Source of the DNA: Rhyacophila brunnea
Lineage: Eukaryota > Arthropoda > Insecta > Trichoptera > Rhyacophilidae
Assembly: GCA_022495005.1 (NCBI GenBank)
Contig: JAGYXB010000204.1
Span: 310,001-374,000, forward strand
Length of the DNA: 64,000 nucleotides
Reading direction: 5' to 3'
Part shown: piece by piece, positions 1-12,100 of the stretch
Layout of the letters: every line of letters begins with the position of its first letter
How positions within the stretch are numbered: the first letter of the stretch is position 1
Notes under the pieces: model-generated
Told to the model about the DNA's origin: nothing
What the model saw: only the letters and a program-made list of their open reading frames with translations
Databases searched by the model: none
Made by a program: the position numbers and the translations under genes

Positions 1-356
1 AGGCTATCGCAGTTCAGCTCCCATTTTATACGATATATACCTCTATTTAAGCAACTTTTTTCAACTCAAGCTATAATTAAAAATGATAAGCAGTTATACT
101 TGACGGGTGATAAGAACTTCGGGTTTCTCTTTCGTCAATGCTCTAGTCTGGGGGGGCAGGCTCAGAGGGGCATGGCAGATCAACCAGATAAGTGAGATAA
201 ACACAAATTACAAATTTTCTCTAATGGTTTAAAAATAGGGGGCCCGCTTCAACATGTGGGGTCCACATTTTGATGTATAAATTGTTTTACCTGTGGTGTG
301 CCGCGGAATTATGGGAATACTTTTGGTGTGCCATGGAGCGGAGCACTGCTATATAG
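1..356. repeat. Fragments of GC-rich MITE family M and a hAT-type end
   Basis: Bases 140-275 hold the two ends of the repeat family seen best at 23955-24387 and 53977-54364, joined by an internal deletion. Shared words are ACCAGATAAGTGAGATAAAC and the GGGGCCCGCTTCAACATGTG terminus. Bases 290-345 carry two GTGTGCC repeats (GTGTGCCGCGG and GTGTGCCATGG), typical of hAT-like non-autonomous ends that recur at 51636 and 62467. No gene is seen. Confidence 0.55.
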
Positions 357-1537
357 TACGAGGGTGGGTCAATAATTCCTTAGAAAAAAGCATTAAACAG
401 TTTTTATTTTTGTATTTTTTTTTTTATTTCTCAACATAATCTCCTTGGAGCTCAATACACTTGGTTAGACGTTTCTCAATTTTTTTTAAACCGTCAGAAA
501 AATAAGTTTTCGGAAGGTCCTCAAATAAGCATTTGTCCGATCGATGACTTCTTCATTTGAAAAAAAACGTTGTCCACTTAGCCATTTTTTTAAGTTTGGG
601 AAAAGGAAAAGTCACTGGGGGCTAAATCTGGCGAATACGGTGGGTGGTCGACCAATTCGAACTTCAATTCTTCAATTTTAGCCATTGATCGTAAACATGT
701 GTGAACACGGGCATTGTTCTGATGAAAGAGGATTTTTTCCTGTTTAAATGAGGCCGTTTTTCTTCAATTTCGTTTTTTAGCTGGTCCAATAAAGATGCAT
801 AATAATCCCCTGTTTGCTTTCACTGCTTTGACTGTTCTTTCGTCTCGGGAGTATAGTGGTGTATCCATGTTTCATCTACAGTCACAAAGCGACGAAAAAA
901 TTCATCCGGATTGCGTTGCATGAGCGACAACAGGGCTTCAGAGGCCACCACCCTATTGCGTTTATTCTCGACTGTGAGCAAACGCGGCACCCATCTTGCA
1001 GAAATTTTTTTCATGCCCAATTTGTCATGTAAAATAGAAATGACGCTACCTTTTGAGATCCCTGTAACCCCAATTATCTCACTCAACTTTAATCTTCGGT
1101 CACTTAACACCATATCGTGGATTTTATTGATCATATCTGGTGTAGTCACCTCTACAGGACGTCCTGAGCGTGGTTCATCCTTTGTTGATGTATGACCACG
1201 TTTAAATTCATTTAACCAGTTATAAATAGTTGCAAGTGAAGGAGCAGATATGCCGTGAACTAAATCCAACTCATTTTTTATTTCCTTTGCTGTTAACCCT
1301 TTATATTAAAATGTTTAATAACAGCTCTAAACTCAATTTTCTCCATTTTCCATTTTTCCATTTTCCACAAGCAAATTTTTTTTTTAAATGTACAAAAAAC
1401 ACACAACAACCCGACCAATCTGATTGAAACTTCGCAGCATACTGAATCGGTAGTGCCGCTGCATGAAAACAAACCGCTTACAGTACTAGTCGCGCCACTT
1501 GTCGGCTTTTCTAAGGACTTATTGACCCACCCTCGTA
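357..1537 (-). mobile_element. mariner-type DNA transposon with TIRs and TA target
   Basis: The two ends are inverted copies. The left begins TACGAGGGTGGGTCAATAAT and the right, reverse complemented, begins TACGAGGGTGGGTCAATAAG. They match for about 30 bases with one difference. Each end starts with TA, the duplicated target of Tc1/mariner elements. The roughly 1.18-kb length fits the usual 1.2-1.3 kb of mariner. The coding strand is minus. The insertion is old or defective, because the transposase carries several lesions (see the pseudogene entry). Confidence 0.9.
424..1346 (-). pseudogene. Broken mariner transposase (DD34D family)
   Basis: Transposase that would cut and paste the surrounding element. 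Reading on the minus strand from the ATG at 1344-1346, the start MEKIEFRAVIKHF is followed by a one-base frameshift near 1305. Then comes a helix-turn-helix region (TIYNWLNEFKRG, DEPRSGRP), the linker motif WVPRLLT, and the first catalytic aspartate in TVDETWIHHY. A TGA replaces the tryptophan expected after SKQ at about 820. Further on, the normal HHDNA motif reads HQNNA (about 710), so the second catalytic aspartate has become asparagine. The third motif, YSPDLAPSD, is intact at about 610-640. The product ends near 424 after GDYVEK. With one frameshift, one nonsense codon and a lost catalytic residue, it cannot be active. Confidence 0.88.
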
Positions 1538-3440
1538 CCTACCTACTTAGTTTTTCTTTTTTTTTTTACTAATAGTACATTTTAAGTTATATAGGAAAAA
1601 ACAACTAAAGCCGTGTCAGCATATTCATCGGTGATGACCGCAATTATTACGAATTCCTTAATATCCATTTCCCGTAGTGTGAAATTATTGCAAACTCAGT
1701 AAATAGGTGACTGAAATAATTATTATTTCCGTCATATCCATTTTTCCATAAAGTCAGCCATATCCAATTATCGTAAACTCAGTACTAAGTAAACTCAAAA
1801 TAGCTGACTCAATTATAATAGTTATTACTTAAATATTCTTTTCAAGATATTGTTATGATTGTGAGTGCGTCGATAAATAGCTGTTCACGATTGAAATTGG
1901 ATTGAAAAGACCATTCGATTATAACTTCCGTAAAAACACATCGCACCGTATTGTCACTGTATTTATTATATTGTACCTATTATACCATTATACTTATTTA
2001 AACAGTAAATAAACTCTTGCTCCTCCATCATCATGAACAACTATTACTGTCTTCCATCTGCAACACCTGATGCCGAAGTGGACCGGTGGCTAGTTATATT
2101 TTTTTCTTTTATTTACGAAATCATCATAAAGAAACCTGGATAATCGTAGTCCGGATAACCGAGGTTCTGATACAAAAAAATAATACCGATGAGTTGAAAA
2201 TATCTTAATAATATACAAAACTGGCGTTAAAAATAAATTGTTTGTGAAATTATTTACATAAGACAATTAATTATTATTCAATTCTTTTAGTATGTTGACG
2301 TTTCGGATTCGTAGCAAGGTACCACAAATAATGTTATATTTCATTCGAGTTTTGTGGGAAGGTTAGTGTTAACATATTATATCTTAATAAATTTATTCTA
2401 TATTATATCTATATATTTTATCCAAATAATATTCTTGGTATAATATTAATATTATACCAAGAATTAGTATATAAATATATATGTATTATAGAATTAGTAT
2501 ATTATTAATATTAATAATTAATATATAATTGTATAAATAATATTCTTGGTATTCATTAAATAATATCTTAACTTTTATAACTTATATGAAAAAATATGCT
2601 CATGACATATAAGAGCACTGTGCGGGTTAATATAATATTTTCTTATTATTTTATATAAAAATAATAATAAAAAAATGCAATGTCGTAGTCAATAAAACGT
2701 ACGAAATTGGCAATTTGAAACTTCGCAATATTGTTATCTTTGCTATTAAGATTATTAATTTTCTACCTGACGATAACTTGTTATTGCCTAAAATTTTACC
2801 AAAGGTAAAAGAATATACATACATCAACTTGTAGGTATTTATAATTACATTATTGCGTATTATCATTATGTTGTACCTATATTTACTTTTAATTTTGAAA
2901 AACTTTTTTCGTTCAAATAAATCAAAAGTGTCATTAATGGGCAGTGTAAAAGAGCCGGAGTAGTTGTATAAAGCATTTGTATGGCGGAGTGTTTTTCAAC
3001 TGTGGAAAAAGCATTTATTTACTAATGGACACAGCATGGCAGAGGTATAGAAATTCTGTTAATTTACGAATATACATACATAAATCCAGTTTGTAAAATA
3101 TATACTTAAATACCTAATTATTTTCTTTATTAGATCATCGATATATTATGAAAACTTTGAAGTATAGGGAGTTCTGGAGACATCTGTAGTCTGTACTCAT
3201 ACAAAAGTTATGCAAAAAACCTGTATCTTATTTAAAGTGTCTCAAATTTTTCAAGTTTTATAAACGATGTAAAATAGGCTGTCCTAATATTAAAAACATC
3301 GTTGATTTCTTTTGATTACTCTAGATTTTTTCAATAACTAATATAAATTAATAAGTTTATAATAAAATAGATTTTTAATACAGAGGGTAGCATAATGAAG
3401 TTTAAAATAGATCGTTTTAATTCATTTTACTTACTTCCTA
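1538..3440. other. Non-genic AT-rich stretch
   Basis: No coding or RNA gene is supported. Near 1680-1800 there are short repeated words (AAACTCAGTA, CATATCCA), and at 2390-2560 a very AT-rich block containing the palindrome listed separately. Confidence 0.5.
2431..2464. repeat. 34-bp perfect palindrome
   Basis: ATTCTTGGTATAATATT is followed directly by its exact reverse complement, with no spacer. The TATTCTTGGTAT word recurs at about 2540. It could extrude as a cruciform, or be the fused ends of a decayed foldback element. Confidence 0.8.
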
Positions 3441-3464
3441 AGGTAGTATGGGCCTTCACAGGGT

Positions 3465-3585
3465 GAAGGTTGTATTTATAGTTCTATTTTATCAGATGTT
3501 AGCTACCTGCTCAATATATTAGGTCCACACTCTGGATCCAAACACACGTTGAAAAACAGCATGTAATTTTTTCATACCTTAAATT
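3465..3585 (-). repeat. Headless copy of the tRNA-derived SINE
   Basis: The segment with ATTAGGTCCACACTCTGGAT and CCAAACACACGTTGAAAAAC matches the body of the SINE best seen at 30175-30362 and 53072-53285. The tRNA-like head with boxes A and B is not recognisable here, so this is a truncated or decayed copy. Confidence 0.5.
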
Positions 3586-4561
3586 TGAGCACGGCACTAC
3601 GTCATTATAGGCCGATATGTTAACGCTCGGATATCGTTTTAGCGACTCTTCAATATTAAAAGTAATATTGATGACGTTTCCGTTTGATATTTTTGTTCAT
3701 GTGAAAGCATTGACAGGACAAATCCTCAAATATAACATCTCAATATTTAAGCAGTCACATTATTAGATTTATCATACGAATTATTTATTATTGTACTGCA
3801 ATTTAAATTAATTTTAAACGACATATTATAATGTGTACCTATTTGTATGTGACAAAATTTAAGCGGCCATCCACGACCGTGCAGAATAGAACGACAATGC
3901 TTTTGAAAAATTAACAAGGATTTGAAAAATATGCACTTTTACTTAAATGTAGTTCTAGTTGACAGGTTTAATCAGATTCATCTGTTACAAAATAATGAAA
4001 TCTGTTTAGCAAATTATGAGCAATTTCATTTATTTTTTAAATTCAACATACTGAATATAATATTAAAAAGTCAATGTAGGTAAATATGTTTTTTTCATGA
4101 ATATTCTAAATTTCAAATCGAATTTTATAATTATTACAAAAAGTCCAGTTAGCAGTATATTAAGAATATTCATGTCGGTGTATTCTTCAGTTACGGTGTC
4201 CATTAGTAGATCAATAGAAAAAGTCATTCAGCCTAATCTGGTTTGTATGCATGTTGGGAATTATATGCTGCAATCTGATCAAAGCGGCATGCAGAAGTTG
4301 GAGCTGGCGTTTATAAACGTATTAAGGAAAGCATATTAAACTTCCTCCGTTTTTACGTACCTATGTATATACTATTACATTATATTGATTTTGTGAATAC
4401 GAATAACCAACTGACATTATGTGGAATGTACCTGGATGTAGACGTAGGTGATTAGATGGCTAATTCATTTTTCGCCACAAAAATTACTTAGAATATTTCT
4501 TTTGCTTCATTATGTATTCTTTGACGTAGGTATTGTCTTATATCGTTTATTAATTTTTTTT
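3586..4561. other. Non-genic stretch
   Basis: AT-rich sequence without recognisable genes. An 80-codon open stretch at 4097-4339 has no recognisable motif or neighbouring splice signals and is treated as chance. Confidence 0.45.
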
Positions 4562-4784
4562 GGTACTGTTCGGTTAAAGCGAATACAGCGGAAAACGCAT
4601 TTTGAAAATAGCCGATAAACTGGATTATTTGTTAGGTTAACCTTACCAAACCTAACCTAACCTATCCTAACCTAACATACCCAACCTAACCAAACCTAAA
4701 CTATCCCAAACTAACAAATAATCCAGTTTATCGGCTATTTTCAAAATGCGTTTTCCGCTGTATCCGCTTTAACCGAATAGTACC
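4562..4784. mobile_element. Foldback element with CCTAA-repeat loop
   Basis: Two arms of about 74 bp (4562-4635 and 4711-4784) are inverted copies with about two differences. Each contains CGGAAAACGCATTTTGAAAA and CCGATAAACTGGATTATTTG. The 75-base loop is a run of degenerate CCTAA units (CCTAACCTAACC and similar), the complement of the insect telomeric unit TTAGG. No coding capacity is present. It is a palindromic MITE that either captured telomere-like DNA or is built on it. Confidence 0.8.
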
Positions 4785-6831
4785 TTTTTTTTATTATGAA
4801 TATTAAGTGGATAATAATTTGCGTCTCTTCGTCAAACCCTCCTGGATGTGCACTGTGAGGGATACATTATACTGTTTTTGAACTTATTGCCGAAGGATGC
4901 ATTCACACTTAGGATATTTTGTATACAATATATTGTCCATACTCTAGTATAAATTTACGTGCAGTGGCAGGATCGCACCAAGGATGCTTGGTTGCCGCCC
5001 GAATGCAAACCCAAGATTGCCACCCATCCCAGATACAAAAAAAAATGTTTTCATGTTTCAAAAATGTTTCCGACATGGTCGGAAAAAAAAAATATTTATA
5101 TTAAAATAAAACAAATCATTAAACTATCTATGTATTTATAGAGTCTCATTCAGAATTACATATGTAAAAAGTTGTATACTGCAACGTGAAGTAATTTCAA
5201 ATTATTGATAAATGTGTTAAAAGTAAGGGTGGGGGGGGGTTGAGGTACTTGCGCCGCGATTTTTTACTAGTTATAAGATAAACCCATTAATAAAAAAAGC
5301 TTCAAATTTTATAGCTGCATATCTCAGCCATTTCGTAAGTACTTCATTTCTATATTTCAGCATAAGATTCGGTTTATGTGATTGAATTCAATTTATTAAA
5401 AAAAAAAATGGGTGACCCTCGTAGTCCAATGCCCAAATTTGGTACTGGTTTTTACCTCGCGGCCTATTGTAGGTATACTTATATCGTCAGCTTACTATTA
5501 AGACCTCGTAAGTCCGATACTATGGAAAAATGAAGTTGTTTGACAAAATTTAAACAAAAAAAACATTTTAAATCATATCAAAACCTCGATTCTCTAGACT
5601 CTAGAGTACTCTAAACTAGTACGCTGTCCATTTATCGACAATTTTTAAAAACTCGTAGGTCTCATGGTATAAAACATATAATAATTAAAACCTCGTATTT
5701 CACCACCAGTATTTGTAGATTCATGGATTAGAGAGATGTTTAAAATATTGTTTTCATTACGTTTTTTTCTTTCCCTTCAACATTCTCTTCAAACAGACTT
5801 ACAAGATTTTAATATTAAGATGACGATATAATATATCGTATAATATATCGTAATATATAAAGACTATATTATAGTATTATATACTTTTTATTAAAATTAA
5901 AAAGAGCTTTTATCGGGTATTTTGCCGCGCCCTGAACCATGTTACTCCGTAGGAGCGAACATGGTGATTTCATTTTTATTCATTTTTTAAATACTTCTTG
6001 ATAATGATGTGATAATTGACAAAATTAAATATTTCGTTATTTTAATTTGCCGAGGTCGCGAATGCAATACCGTGACAGACACATAATGTCTGTGTTTTTT
6101 TCAACGTGTGCTTGATCCAGTTCAACCCCTCAGTGGGTTGGGCGAATAGTTTACGACCATTCCTCGTTAATAAGTGTGTCAATGTCTATGCTTTCTGTTA
6201 GTCCATATTATGCTCCATGTAAGAGCCAACATGGTGATTTATCTTTTACTAGTAAAGACGTCGATAAGCGACATATCAGTCAAATAATAAACAAATTTAT
6301 ATAATTTATATAATTAGATTTGTAAAATTAACTCTCAATTTAATTAATAATCACCACGCTGTAAATAGCATAGTGGAGAAAAACGGTCTTGGTGAATTTA
6401 AAAAAAAAGTCGAAAAGAATAAAATAAATCGCTACCTGAAAGCGACAGTGAGATAAAGTGAAAATGTCGATTTGTATGCCGATCGATTGCTGAAATCTAT
6501 ACCTACACAAGGAATCACTGGGATTTAAAAAAAAATTAATACCCCATTTAAAGGGCCGCTGTTCCATTTATTAAAATTGTTCTGTAACTCTAAAGCAACA
6601 TTGGAATAACTAAGCTATCCCATTGTTGATAATGGTATACAAAAATCCTTCCATTCTAATCTATTGTAAACCGCAGGAAAAAAATATAGTTAACTATTTC
6701 ATTTGTATGTCACATACATTAAAGTTCAATTATCTCTAAACTAATATGTTTGACTTATCCCTTATGCTTTGAGGTAGGAGAAAAATATTGTTGATTATTA
6801 TTGTGTTATCTTCTTCTTCTGGGTCGTGCAC
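4785..6831. other. Non-genic stretch
   Basis: No gene is supported. A G-run lies at about 5229-5238. A short direct repeat containing AACATGGTGATTT occurs at about 5957 and 6228, which may mark an old dispersed repeat. Small open stretches here lack motifs. Confidence 0.45.
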
Positions 6832-7165
6832 TTATGGCTGAGGATCGTGACCACATTTAAATTTCGCCATCCTTTGAGCGACCAAGACTTTCCATCCTTC
6901 TCGATCTTCCGCTTCTCTCAGGGCAGAATGGATGGTGCCCCCAGTCAGCTCTTTCACTTGGTCGCTCCATCGCGCAGACGCTCTTCGTCTGTTTTTCCTT
7001 CCCTGGAGACTACCAAAAACTACCAGTCTCTCCTGGATGATTGACTGGTTCGTCCTGTGCTCCGTGCAAGAAATGCTAAGCATTCGGCGCCAACACCACA
7101 TCTCAAAGGCATCAATTGCCTTCCGTTCTCTTGACTTCAGGGTCCATATTTGTTATTGGTAGTGT
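6832..7165 (-). pseudogene. 3' end of a LINE reverse transcriptase ORF
   Basis: C-terminal part of a non-LTR retrotransposon polyprotein, read on the minus strand. It carries the region after the polymerase domain: IWTLKSRERKAIDAFEMW, CWRRMLSI, TEHRTN, then ASARWSDQVKELTG and a terminal segment ending KFKCGHDPQP. This order (WTLK, EMW-CWRR, RW-DQ-K, C-terminal helix) is typical of RTE-like endonuclease-reverse transcriptases of insects. The polymerase and endonuclease domains are absent, as expected for a 5'-truncated insertion, and an internal stretch after TNQSI seems to be missing. The exact clade is inferred from memory of the family. Confidence 0.7.
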
Positions 7166-8804
7166 GCTGGGTATTGTGTTATATTACAAGGATTAATACA
7201 GTAAAGAAAACGCATTCCATTTAAATTATTGCTACAACATTTTGTGGTTATCTGTTTTTTATTGGCATGTAACATTCTTGTTTATCTTTCCGTTAAAGAC
7301 TGTATAGTTTTCCTTATGTGTAGCCTGAACGGCAATTTTGTACTGTTCAATTTAGATCACAACGAGCTTGTAAATCGATATTACTCCGCGTGTCGAGAAT
7401 ACTTCGCCGTAGCGATGCATCTCGTAGCAGATACGTAGATGCGGCTTTAAAATTTCACGGCTACGCGGCGATCGGTTGGGTGCATCTGATTTATGTAACG
7501 TAAAATGGGATTCACTTTAGTTGATTATCATAAACAATCATTTTCACAAACGATGGTTGAAGCATAATATACGTAGTTACGCAAATATTTTTTCACTTAA
7601 ATTATTACATTAAGAGAGTAGGTACATATATTTAAGCAAAGCTAACTTGTCAAAAGAACATTATAATTTTAAATTAATACAACGAAAATTTGTTTATCGA
7701 ACTGATTAGTTAATATGCACGTAACTTGAATTGGTCAAGATATAACTTGCAATAATTATAAGGCTTGTCCATCGTAAATATTATATTTTAACAATAGCTA
7801 ATCATAAATGAATCTATATTTATAAATTTATGTTATACGCATAGTTACGCATAGATAAACCGAATTAACCAGATTAACATGTATTTGATTAAGTTAATAC
7901 TACATATTTTTATTTTGTATATTGTAATTATTAACTATCCAAGTATTCCATTTTGTCAGTATTGCCATTAAATTAAATTGTAAAAACATCGATAGATAAA
8001 TCGTGGCTACGTTTTCGCGAGAGAAATTTTCTTTCCAAGAATACTTACGGATTTTATATAAATATAAATAAATAACTTTTTGTGTTTGATCTTCATAGGA
8101 ATATCTAATCCCATTATGTATATGTATATACACTTTGCCTAGATTATTGAACGCCTGAAAAAAGTGTTTCTCCATATTTTTAATATCTGAAAATTGTGAA
8201 TGTGTTAATATATTCTTTACTATATTCTGTAACTTTATAATGTGAAAAATAAAGTTATATATTATTATACACATTATGTATTTTAAGAATAATTAACTGT
8301 TGTAATTATTTCTCGTACACCGAGAGACTTGATTTTCAGTATAGATGTTAATGCGGCTACCGCGGCGTCAGGTATCAGGCGGTCAGATGTTTGAATTTTG
8401 GGGTCTCGGTAGAACGTTCTTCCAGTTGTTTTTGTAGTTATTGTTGTAATCAATTTGAAACCTTCACCAATAGATTTCTTGTGGTGAGTTACCAGGATAT
8501 ATCTAGATGGACCATTTTGATAAATTCTTATTAAATAATTATTTATATCCAGGGTCAGAATTAAAAGAGCCCTGGAATTGATATATTGAGGGCCTGAGAA
8601 AATACAATCAAAATATCATCAATCAACATTTTTTTTTATAGTGTTCTTGATTTTTTTTCTGTAAGGTAGTGCCGTCATTCTACTTCGAATATTTTGGCTG
8701 ATATATGCAAAAGTTACGATTATGAAATTTCTACACAGGGATTTCGTTAGTATTACATTATATTATTTATTGACAACGACCTGCTTTTGTCGAATATTTA
8801 GATC
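7166..8804. other. Non-genic stretch
   Basis: No supported gene or clear repeat boundary. Open stretches at 7229-7438 and (minus) 7900-8274 are AT-rich and hydrophobic by composition, without motifs. Confidence 0.45.
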
Positions 8805-9174
8805 TGCGTCAATTACATTGAGCTACTTTACGAGCTGCTTGTTGGCGAATTTACAATCTGCCTGTAAAGTCGCCCAGTGTCATCATTGAACAAGCTAACA
8901 AGCAGATTGTAAACAATTTACCGAGTAAAGTTGAAAGCCGGTCAACTTTACACGCTACACGCCGGCGTGTAGGCCTACCGTGTCTGCGCAGTAGAGCGCA
9001 GTAGCAACCTCCCGGTAAAAAAACGAACTACGTTCTGTCAAAATAGTCGCTGGCTTGTGGCTTCTCAGCGAATGGAAAGTTTTATGTGTCATCATCACAA
9101 TCGCAGTAGCTGAATCGCCCGCTTTTAAATTCGCCAACAAACAACTCGTAAATTAGCTCAATGTAATAGACGCA
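8805..9174. mobile_element. 370-bp MITE, copy 1
   Basis: Starts TGCGTCAATTACATTGAGCT and ends with the inverted form; the terminal inverted repeats extend about 45 bases through CTGCTTGTTGGCGAATTT. It is flanked by ATC on both sides, possibly a 3-bp target duplication. It is close to copy 2 at 17549-17918, which has the same length. An open stretch inside it is conserved only because the DNA repeat is conserved. Superfamily undetermined. Confidence 0.82.
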
Positions 9175-12100
9175 ATCTGGGAAATTCTTTTGGGCGAGGT
9201 CAGCTGTTCATTTCATATTTTTTTTCAAATTTTATTTTTCGAACTTCTGGGGGTCTACAAATCTGTGAGCCCTGAGTATTTATTACCCAATAAGCCATTC
9301 GCTGCGGACCTTTTCATTAATATGTAATTAACACATTTAAATAGCATACTAATTATATCTAATGGCCATCTGATGGGCAACGCACCAGTTGCGTTGGACG
9401 AACAAAAGTATCTATGCCCCATGGCAATTATGTGTTAGGCTTGTTATATTAAAAACATATCTTAGTCTTAATAATTTAACTTTTTGTATAATCTACTAAA
9501 ACTTAAATTATTTACGTAATTGTTTCTTTCCATTTAATTATCAGAGATATTTATTAAAATTTCGTTATATACTATAATGTAATCAATTTCATTTGCGTGT
9601 CACACGAAATGAACAATGTTGCTCTTCGAAATACTTTCAATATTATGGTGATTTTTTTTCAAAAATTTTCCGATTGCTTTCTTTTTGGAAATACATTTCT
9701 TGTATGAGCGAAGGAAGTTCGTAAATAATATGTAGAGAAAGAGTGAGAGAGAGGTAGAGGTAGGTACGTGGAGTCGCTAAAGCGCCCAGTTGTAATTTCG
9801 TCTCGCCACTAACCTTACTTAGTGCGGCAATAAACATTTGAAAACGAGAAAGTAGAAAAAAAAGAAAGAAAGATGAAAAAGCGAGAAATAACTAATGTTC
9901 ATGCGAATTTTTTTAATAATCAACAAATAATTCTTGCCGAGCGCTAGTAGGGAGAAGTGGAACATTCGCTCCCAACTTTATGCTCGCACCGGCCAAATTA
10001 AATGGTAACATTCGAATTCACCCCCCTCTAAGAAATCAACTTACAACGTGCGATTTGAATATTTACCAAGTTTTAGTTGTATTTTTTTAAAAATTACGCG
10101 CTAAATTAGATGGCTCCTAAGGAGCTAAATGAAACTTAAGATGAAATACTAAAAAAATATCCATTACAGTAAACATGTTTGTGCCGACATTTTGTTGTTG
10201 AAATATTGCATATTGTCGGAGTGGTGTTGCCGTGTTGAGATATGTGGGGATATTTCACCCTCTAACAGGGCAGCATTTAGTCACCATGACTTCGATAATA
10301 ACTTTCATAAAACTCGTGGTGTGCTGAACGTATAATTATTTTATTTTATGAAATTTCAACCTGATAATAGATGAAAAAATGGGTATTTTAATGCTAATCA
10401 ATGATTTTTCAACTCTTATATCAAACACAGCGTTATGTATTAGTTAAGTAATGATGTATATTATTTTATCATAGAATATGGAAAATCGAAACGCGGATGT
10501 GTCACAAGTCACAAGGATTAATCTACTGTACAAACGACATATATTTACTGGGCGCCAGGTTTCTAGAGTAATTGGTCAACGCAACAAAAATGCCTATTTA
10601 AACTAGCATGGATGAAAACTAACATATTAATTGTAATACTCCTTAACTAAACCCGATGCTTTCCTGAAAACCATATCGATATTTTTTTAACCATAAAAAT
10701 ATAAAATGTGAGTTTGGTTACCCCATCTCCACCCGTCATATATAAAGAGCTGTTTGGTTACTAATTATTAAAATATAACAGAATTAAGTAATACTCATTC
10801 CACATTATTTAATAAAATATCAAGATCCGTTTGATCCGCCTAGAATGATATTTTTAACTAACAAAACAAATATATTTTACATATATTTAATTTACCTAAC
10901 TTCAAAAAATACTTAGATACTTCAGAATAAACAGTTAGGTATGTTTTTCAGGTTAGTTAGTTGATTAGTTAAGCTGACTAACCAGGTCCATGGCCGACTC
11001 CTCTTCCGCCGTAACTATTTTTTAAGATAAATAAATTTAATATGTAGAATGCATTTTTCGTAACAGCTGTTGAGAGTGTCGTGTTGAACGGACAAATTAT
11101 TTGTTCTTGATATTATGTGTTAAAAATGATGTATAATAATAATTACTATAATAGATTGTGTGTTATTTTAATTAATACAATAGTTTTTAACTGAGCATTT
11201 CCAGTGTGGATTTATTATTATAGTCTAAATCTGTGTTATTACAATATATAGTAAGTTTTTCTATTCTATTCAAACTGGCAAATCTTAAAATTGGAATATA
11301 ATTAATATAGTTTTATTAGTCACAAGAATGTATGAGATCAGCTTGATAACATAAAAAAATGCTAGATGTTCGCAAAATTATTTTCAGAAGACGACTCAAA
11401 AAATAAAATATTACATACAACTAAAAACTAACGAAAAAAGAAATTTGGTTATCACTTAAATAATATTTATGTTACGAGTACATTAAGTTAACTGGTAAGA
11501 TTATATGTACAAAAGATCAGTACGTTAATTTTCAAGCAAATCTGGCGAAATATTCTATCTTTTCCATGGAAAATTTTAACCTATTTGTGATATCAAAAAA
11601 GGTTATATTTAACGTCATGCTACAGTGCGTATGCATACTGAAAAATTTCAGATCTGTCAATAAAAACGCTGACAACGCTGTAATATTGACAGTATCATCG
11701 ATCATTAGTATATTTTAAATGTTTCATTAAATTTGAAAGTTAAATATCTCAGGTGTAGTAGGCCTTTAGCTAAAATACGTCTCTGGCCAGACTCCCTTCA
11801 ACGACCGGCCTGGCAGTGAGTTGCGCTTCGTCAGATTTCATAAATATTCTATAAAATTATTCAGGCCGTTCCCAAGGCGTGTGTCCAGCGCGTAAGTATC
11901 TAAATACATATTATATCATATACATATATACTTGCGTCGGTGGATTACCGTTACAAACTCGACTATATTGCGATTATTATTACTGACCTGGAAAAATCGC
12001 TGTCAATTTCAGTGTAAGCCGCATCCTGTGATTATGTAAATACATGTTTAAATATTCATAGTTTTTTTTAAGTGAGTCATAGTAGAAAATTCTGTAGGTA

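Noticed and set aside
911..1195. Plus-strand frame of 94 codons
   Set aside because: Antisense shadow of the mariner transposase.
8955..9140. Open frame of 61 codons repeated at 17699-17905
   Set aside because: Both lie inside the two copies of the 370-bp MITE. Their similarity is explained by the DNA repeat, and the start and end differ.
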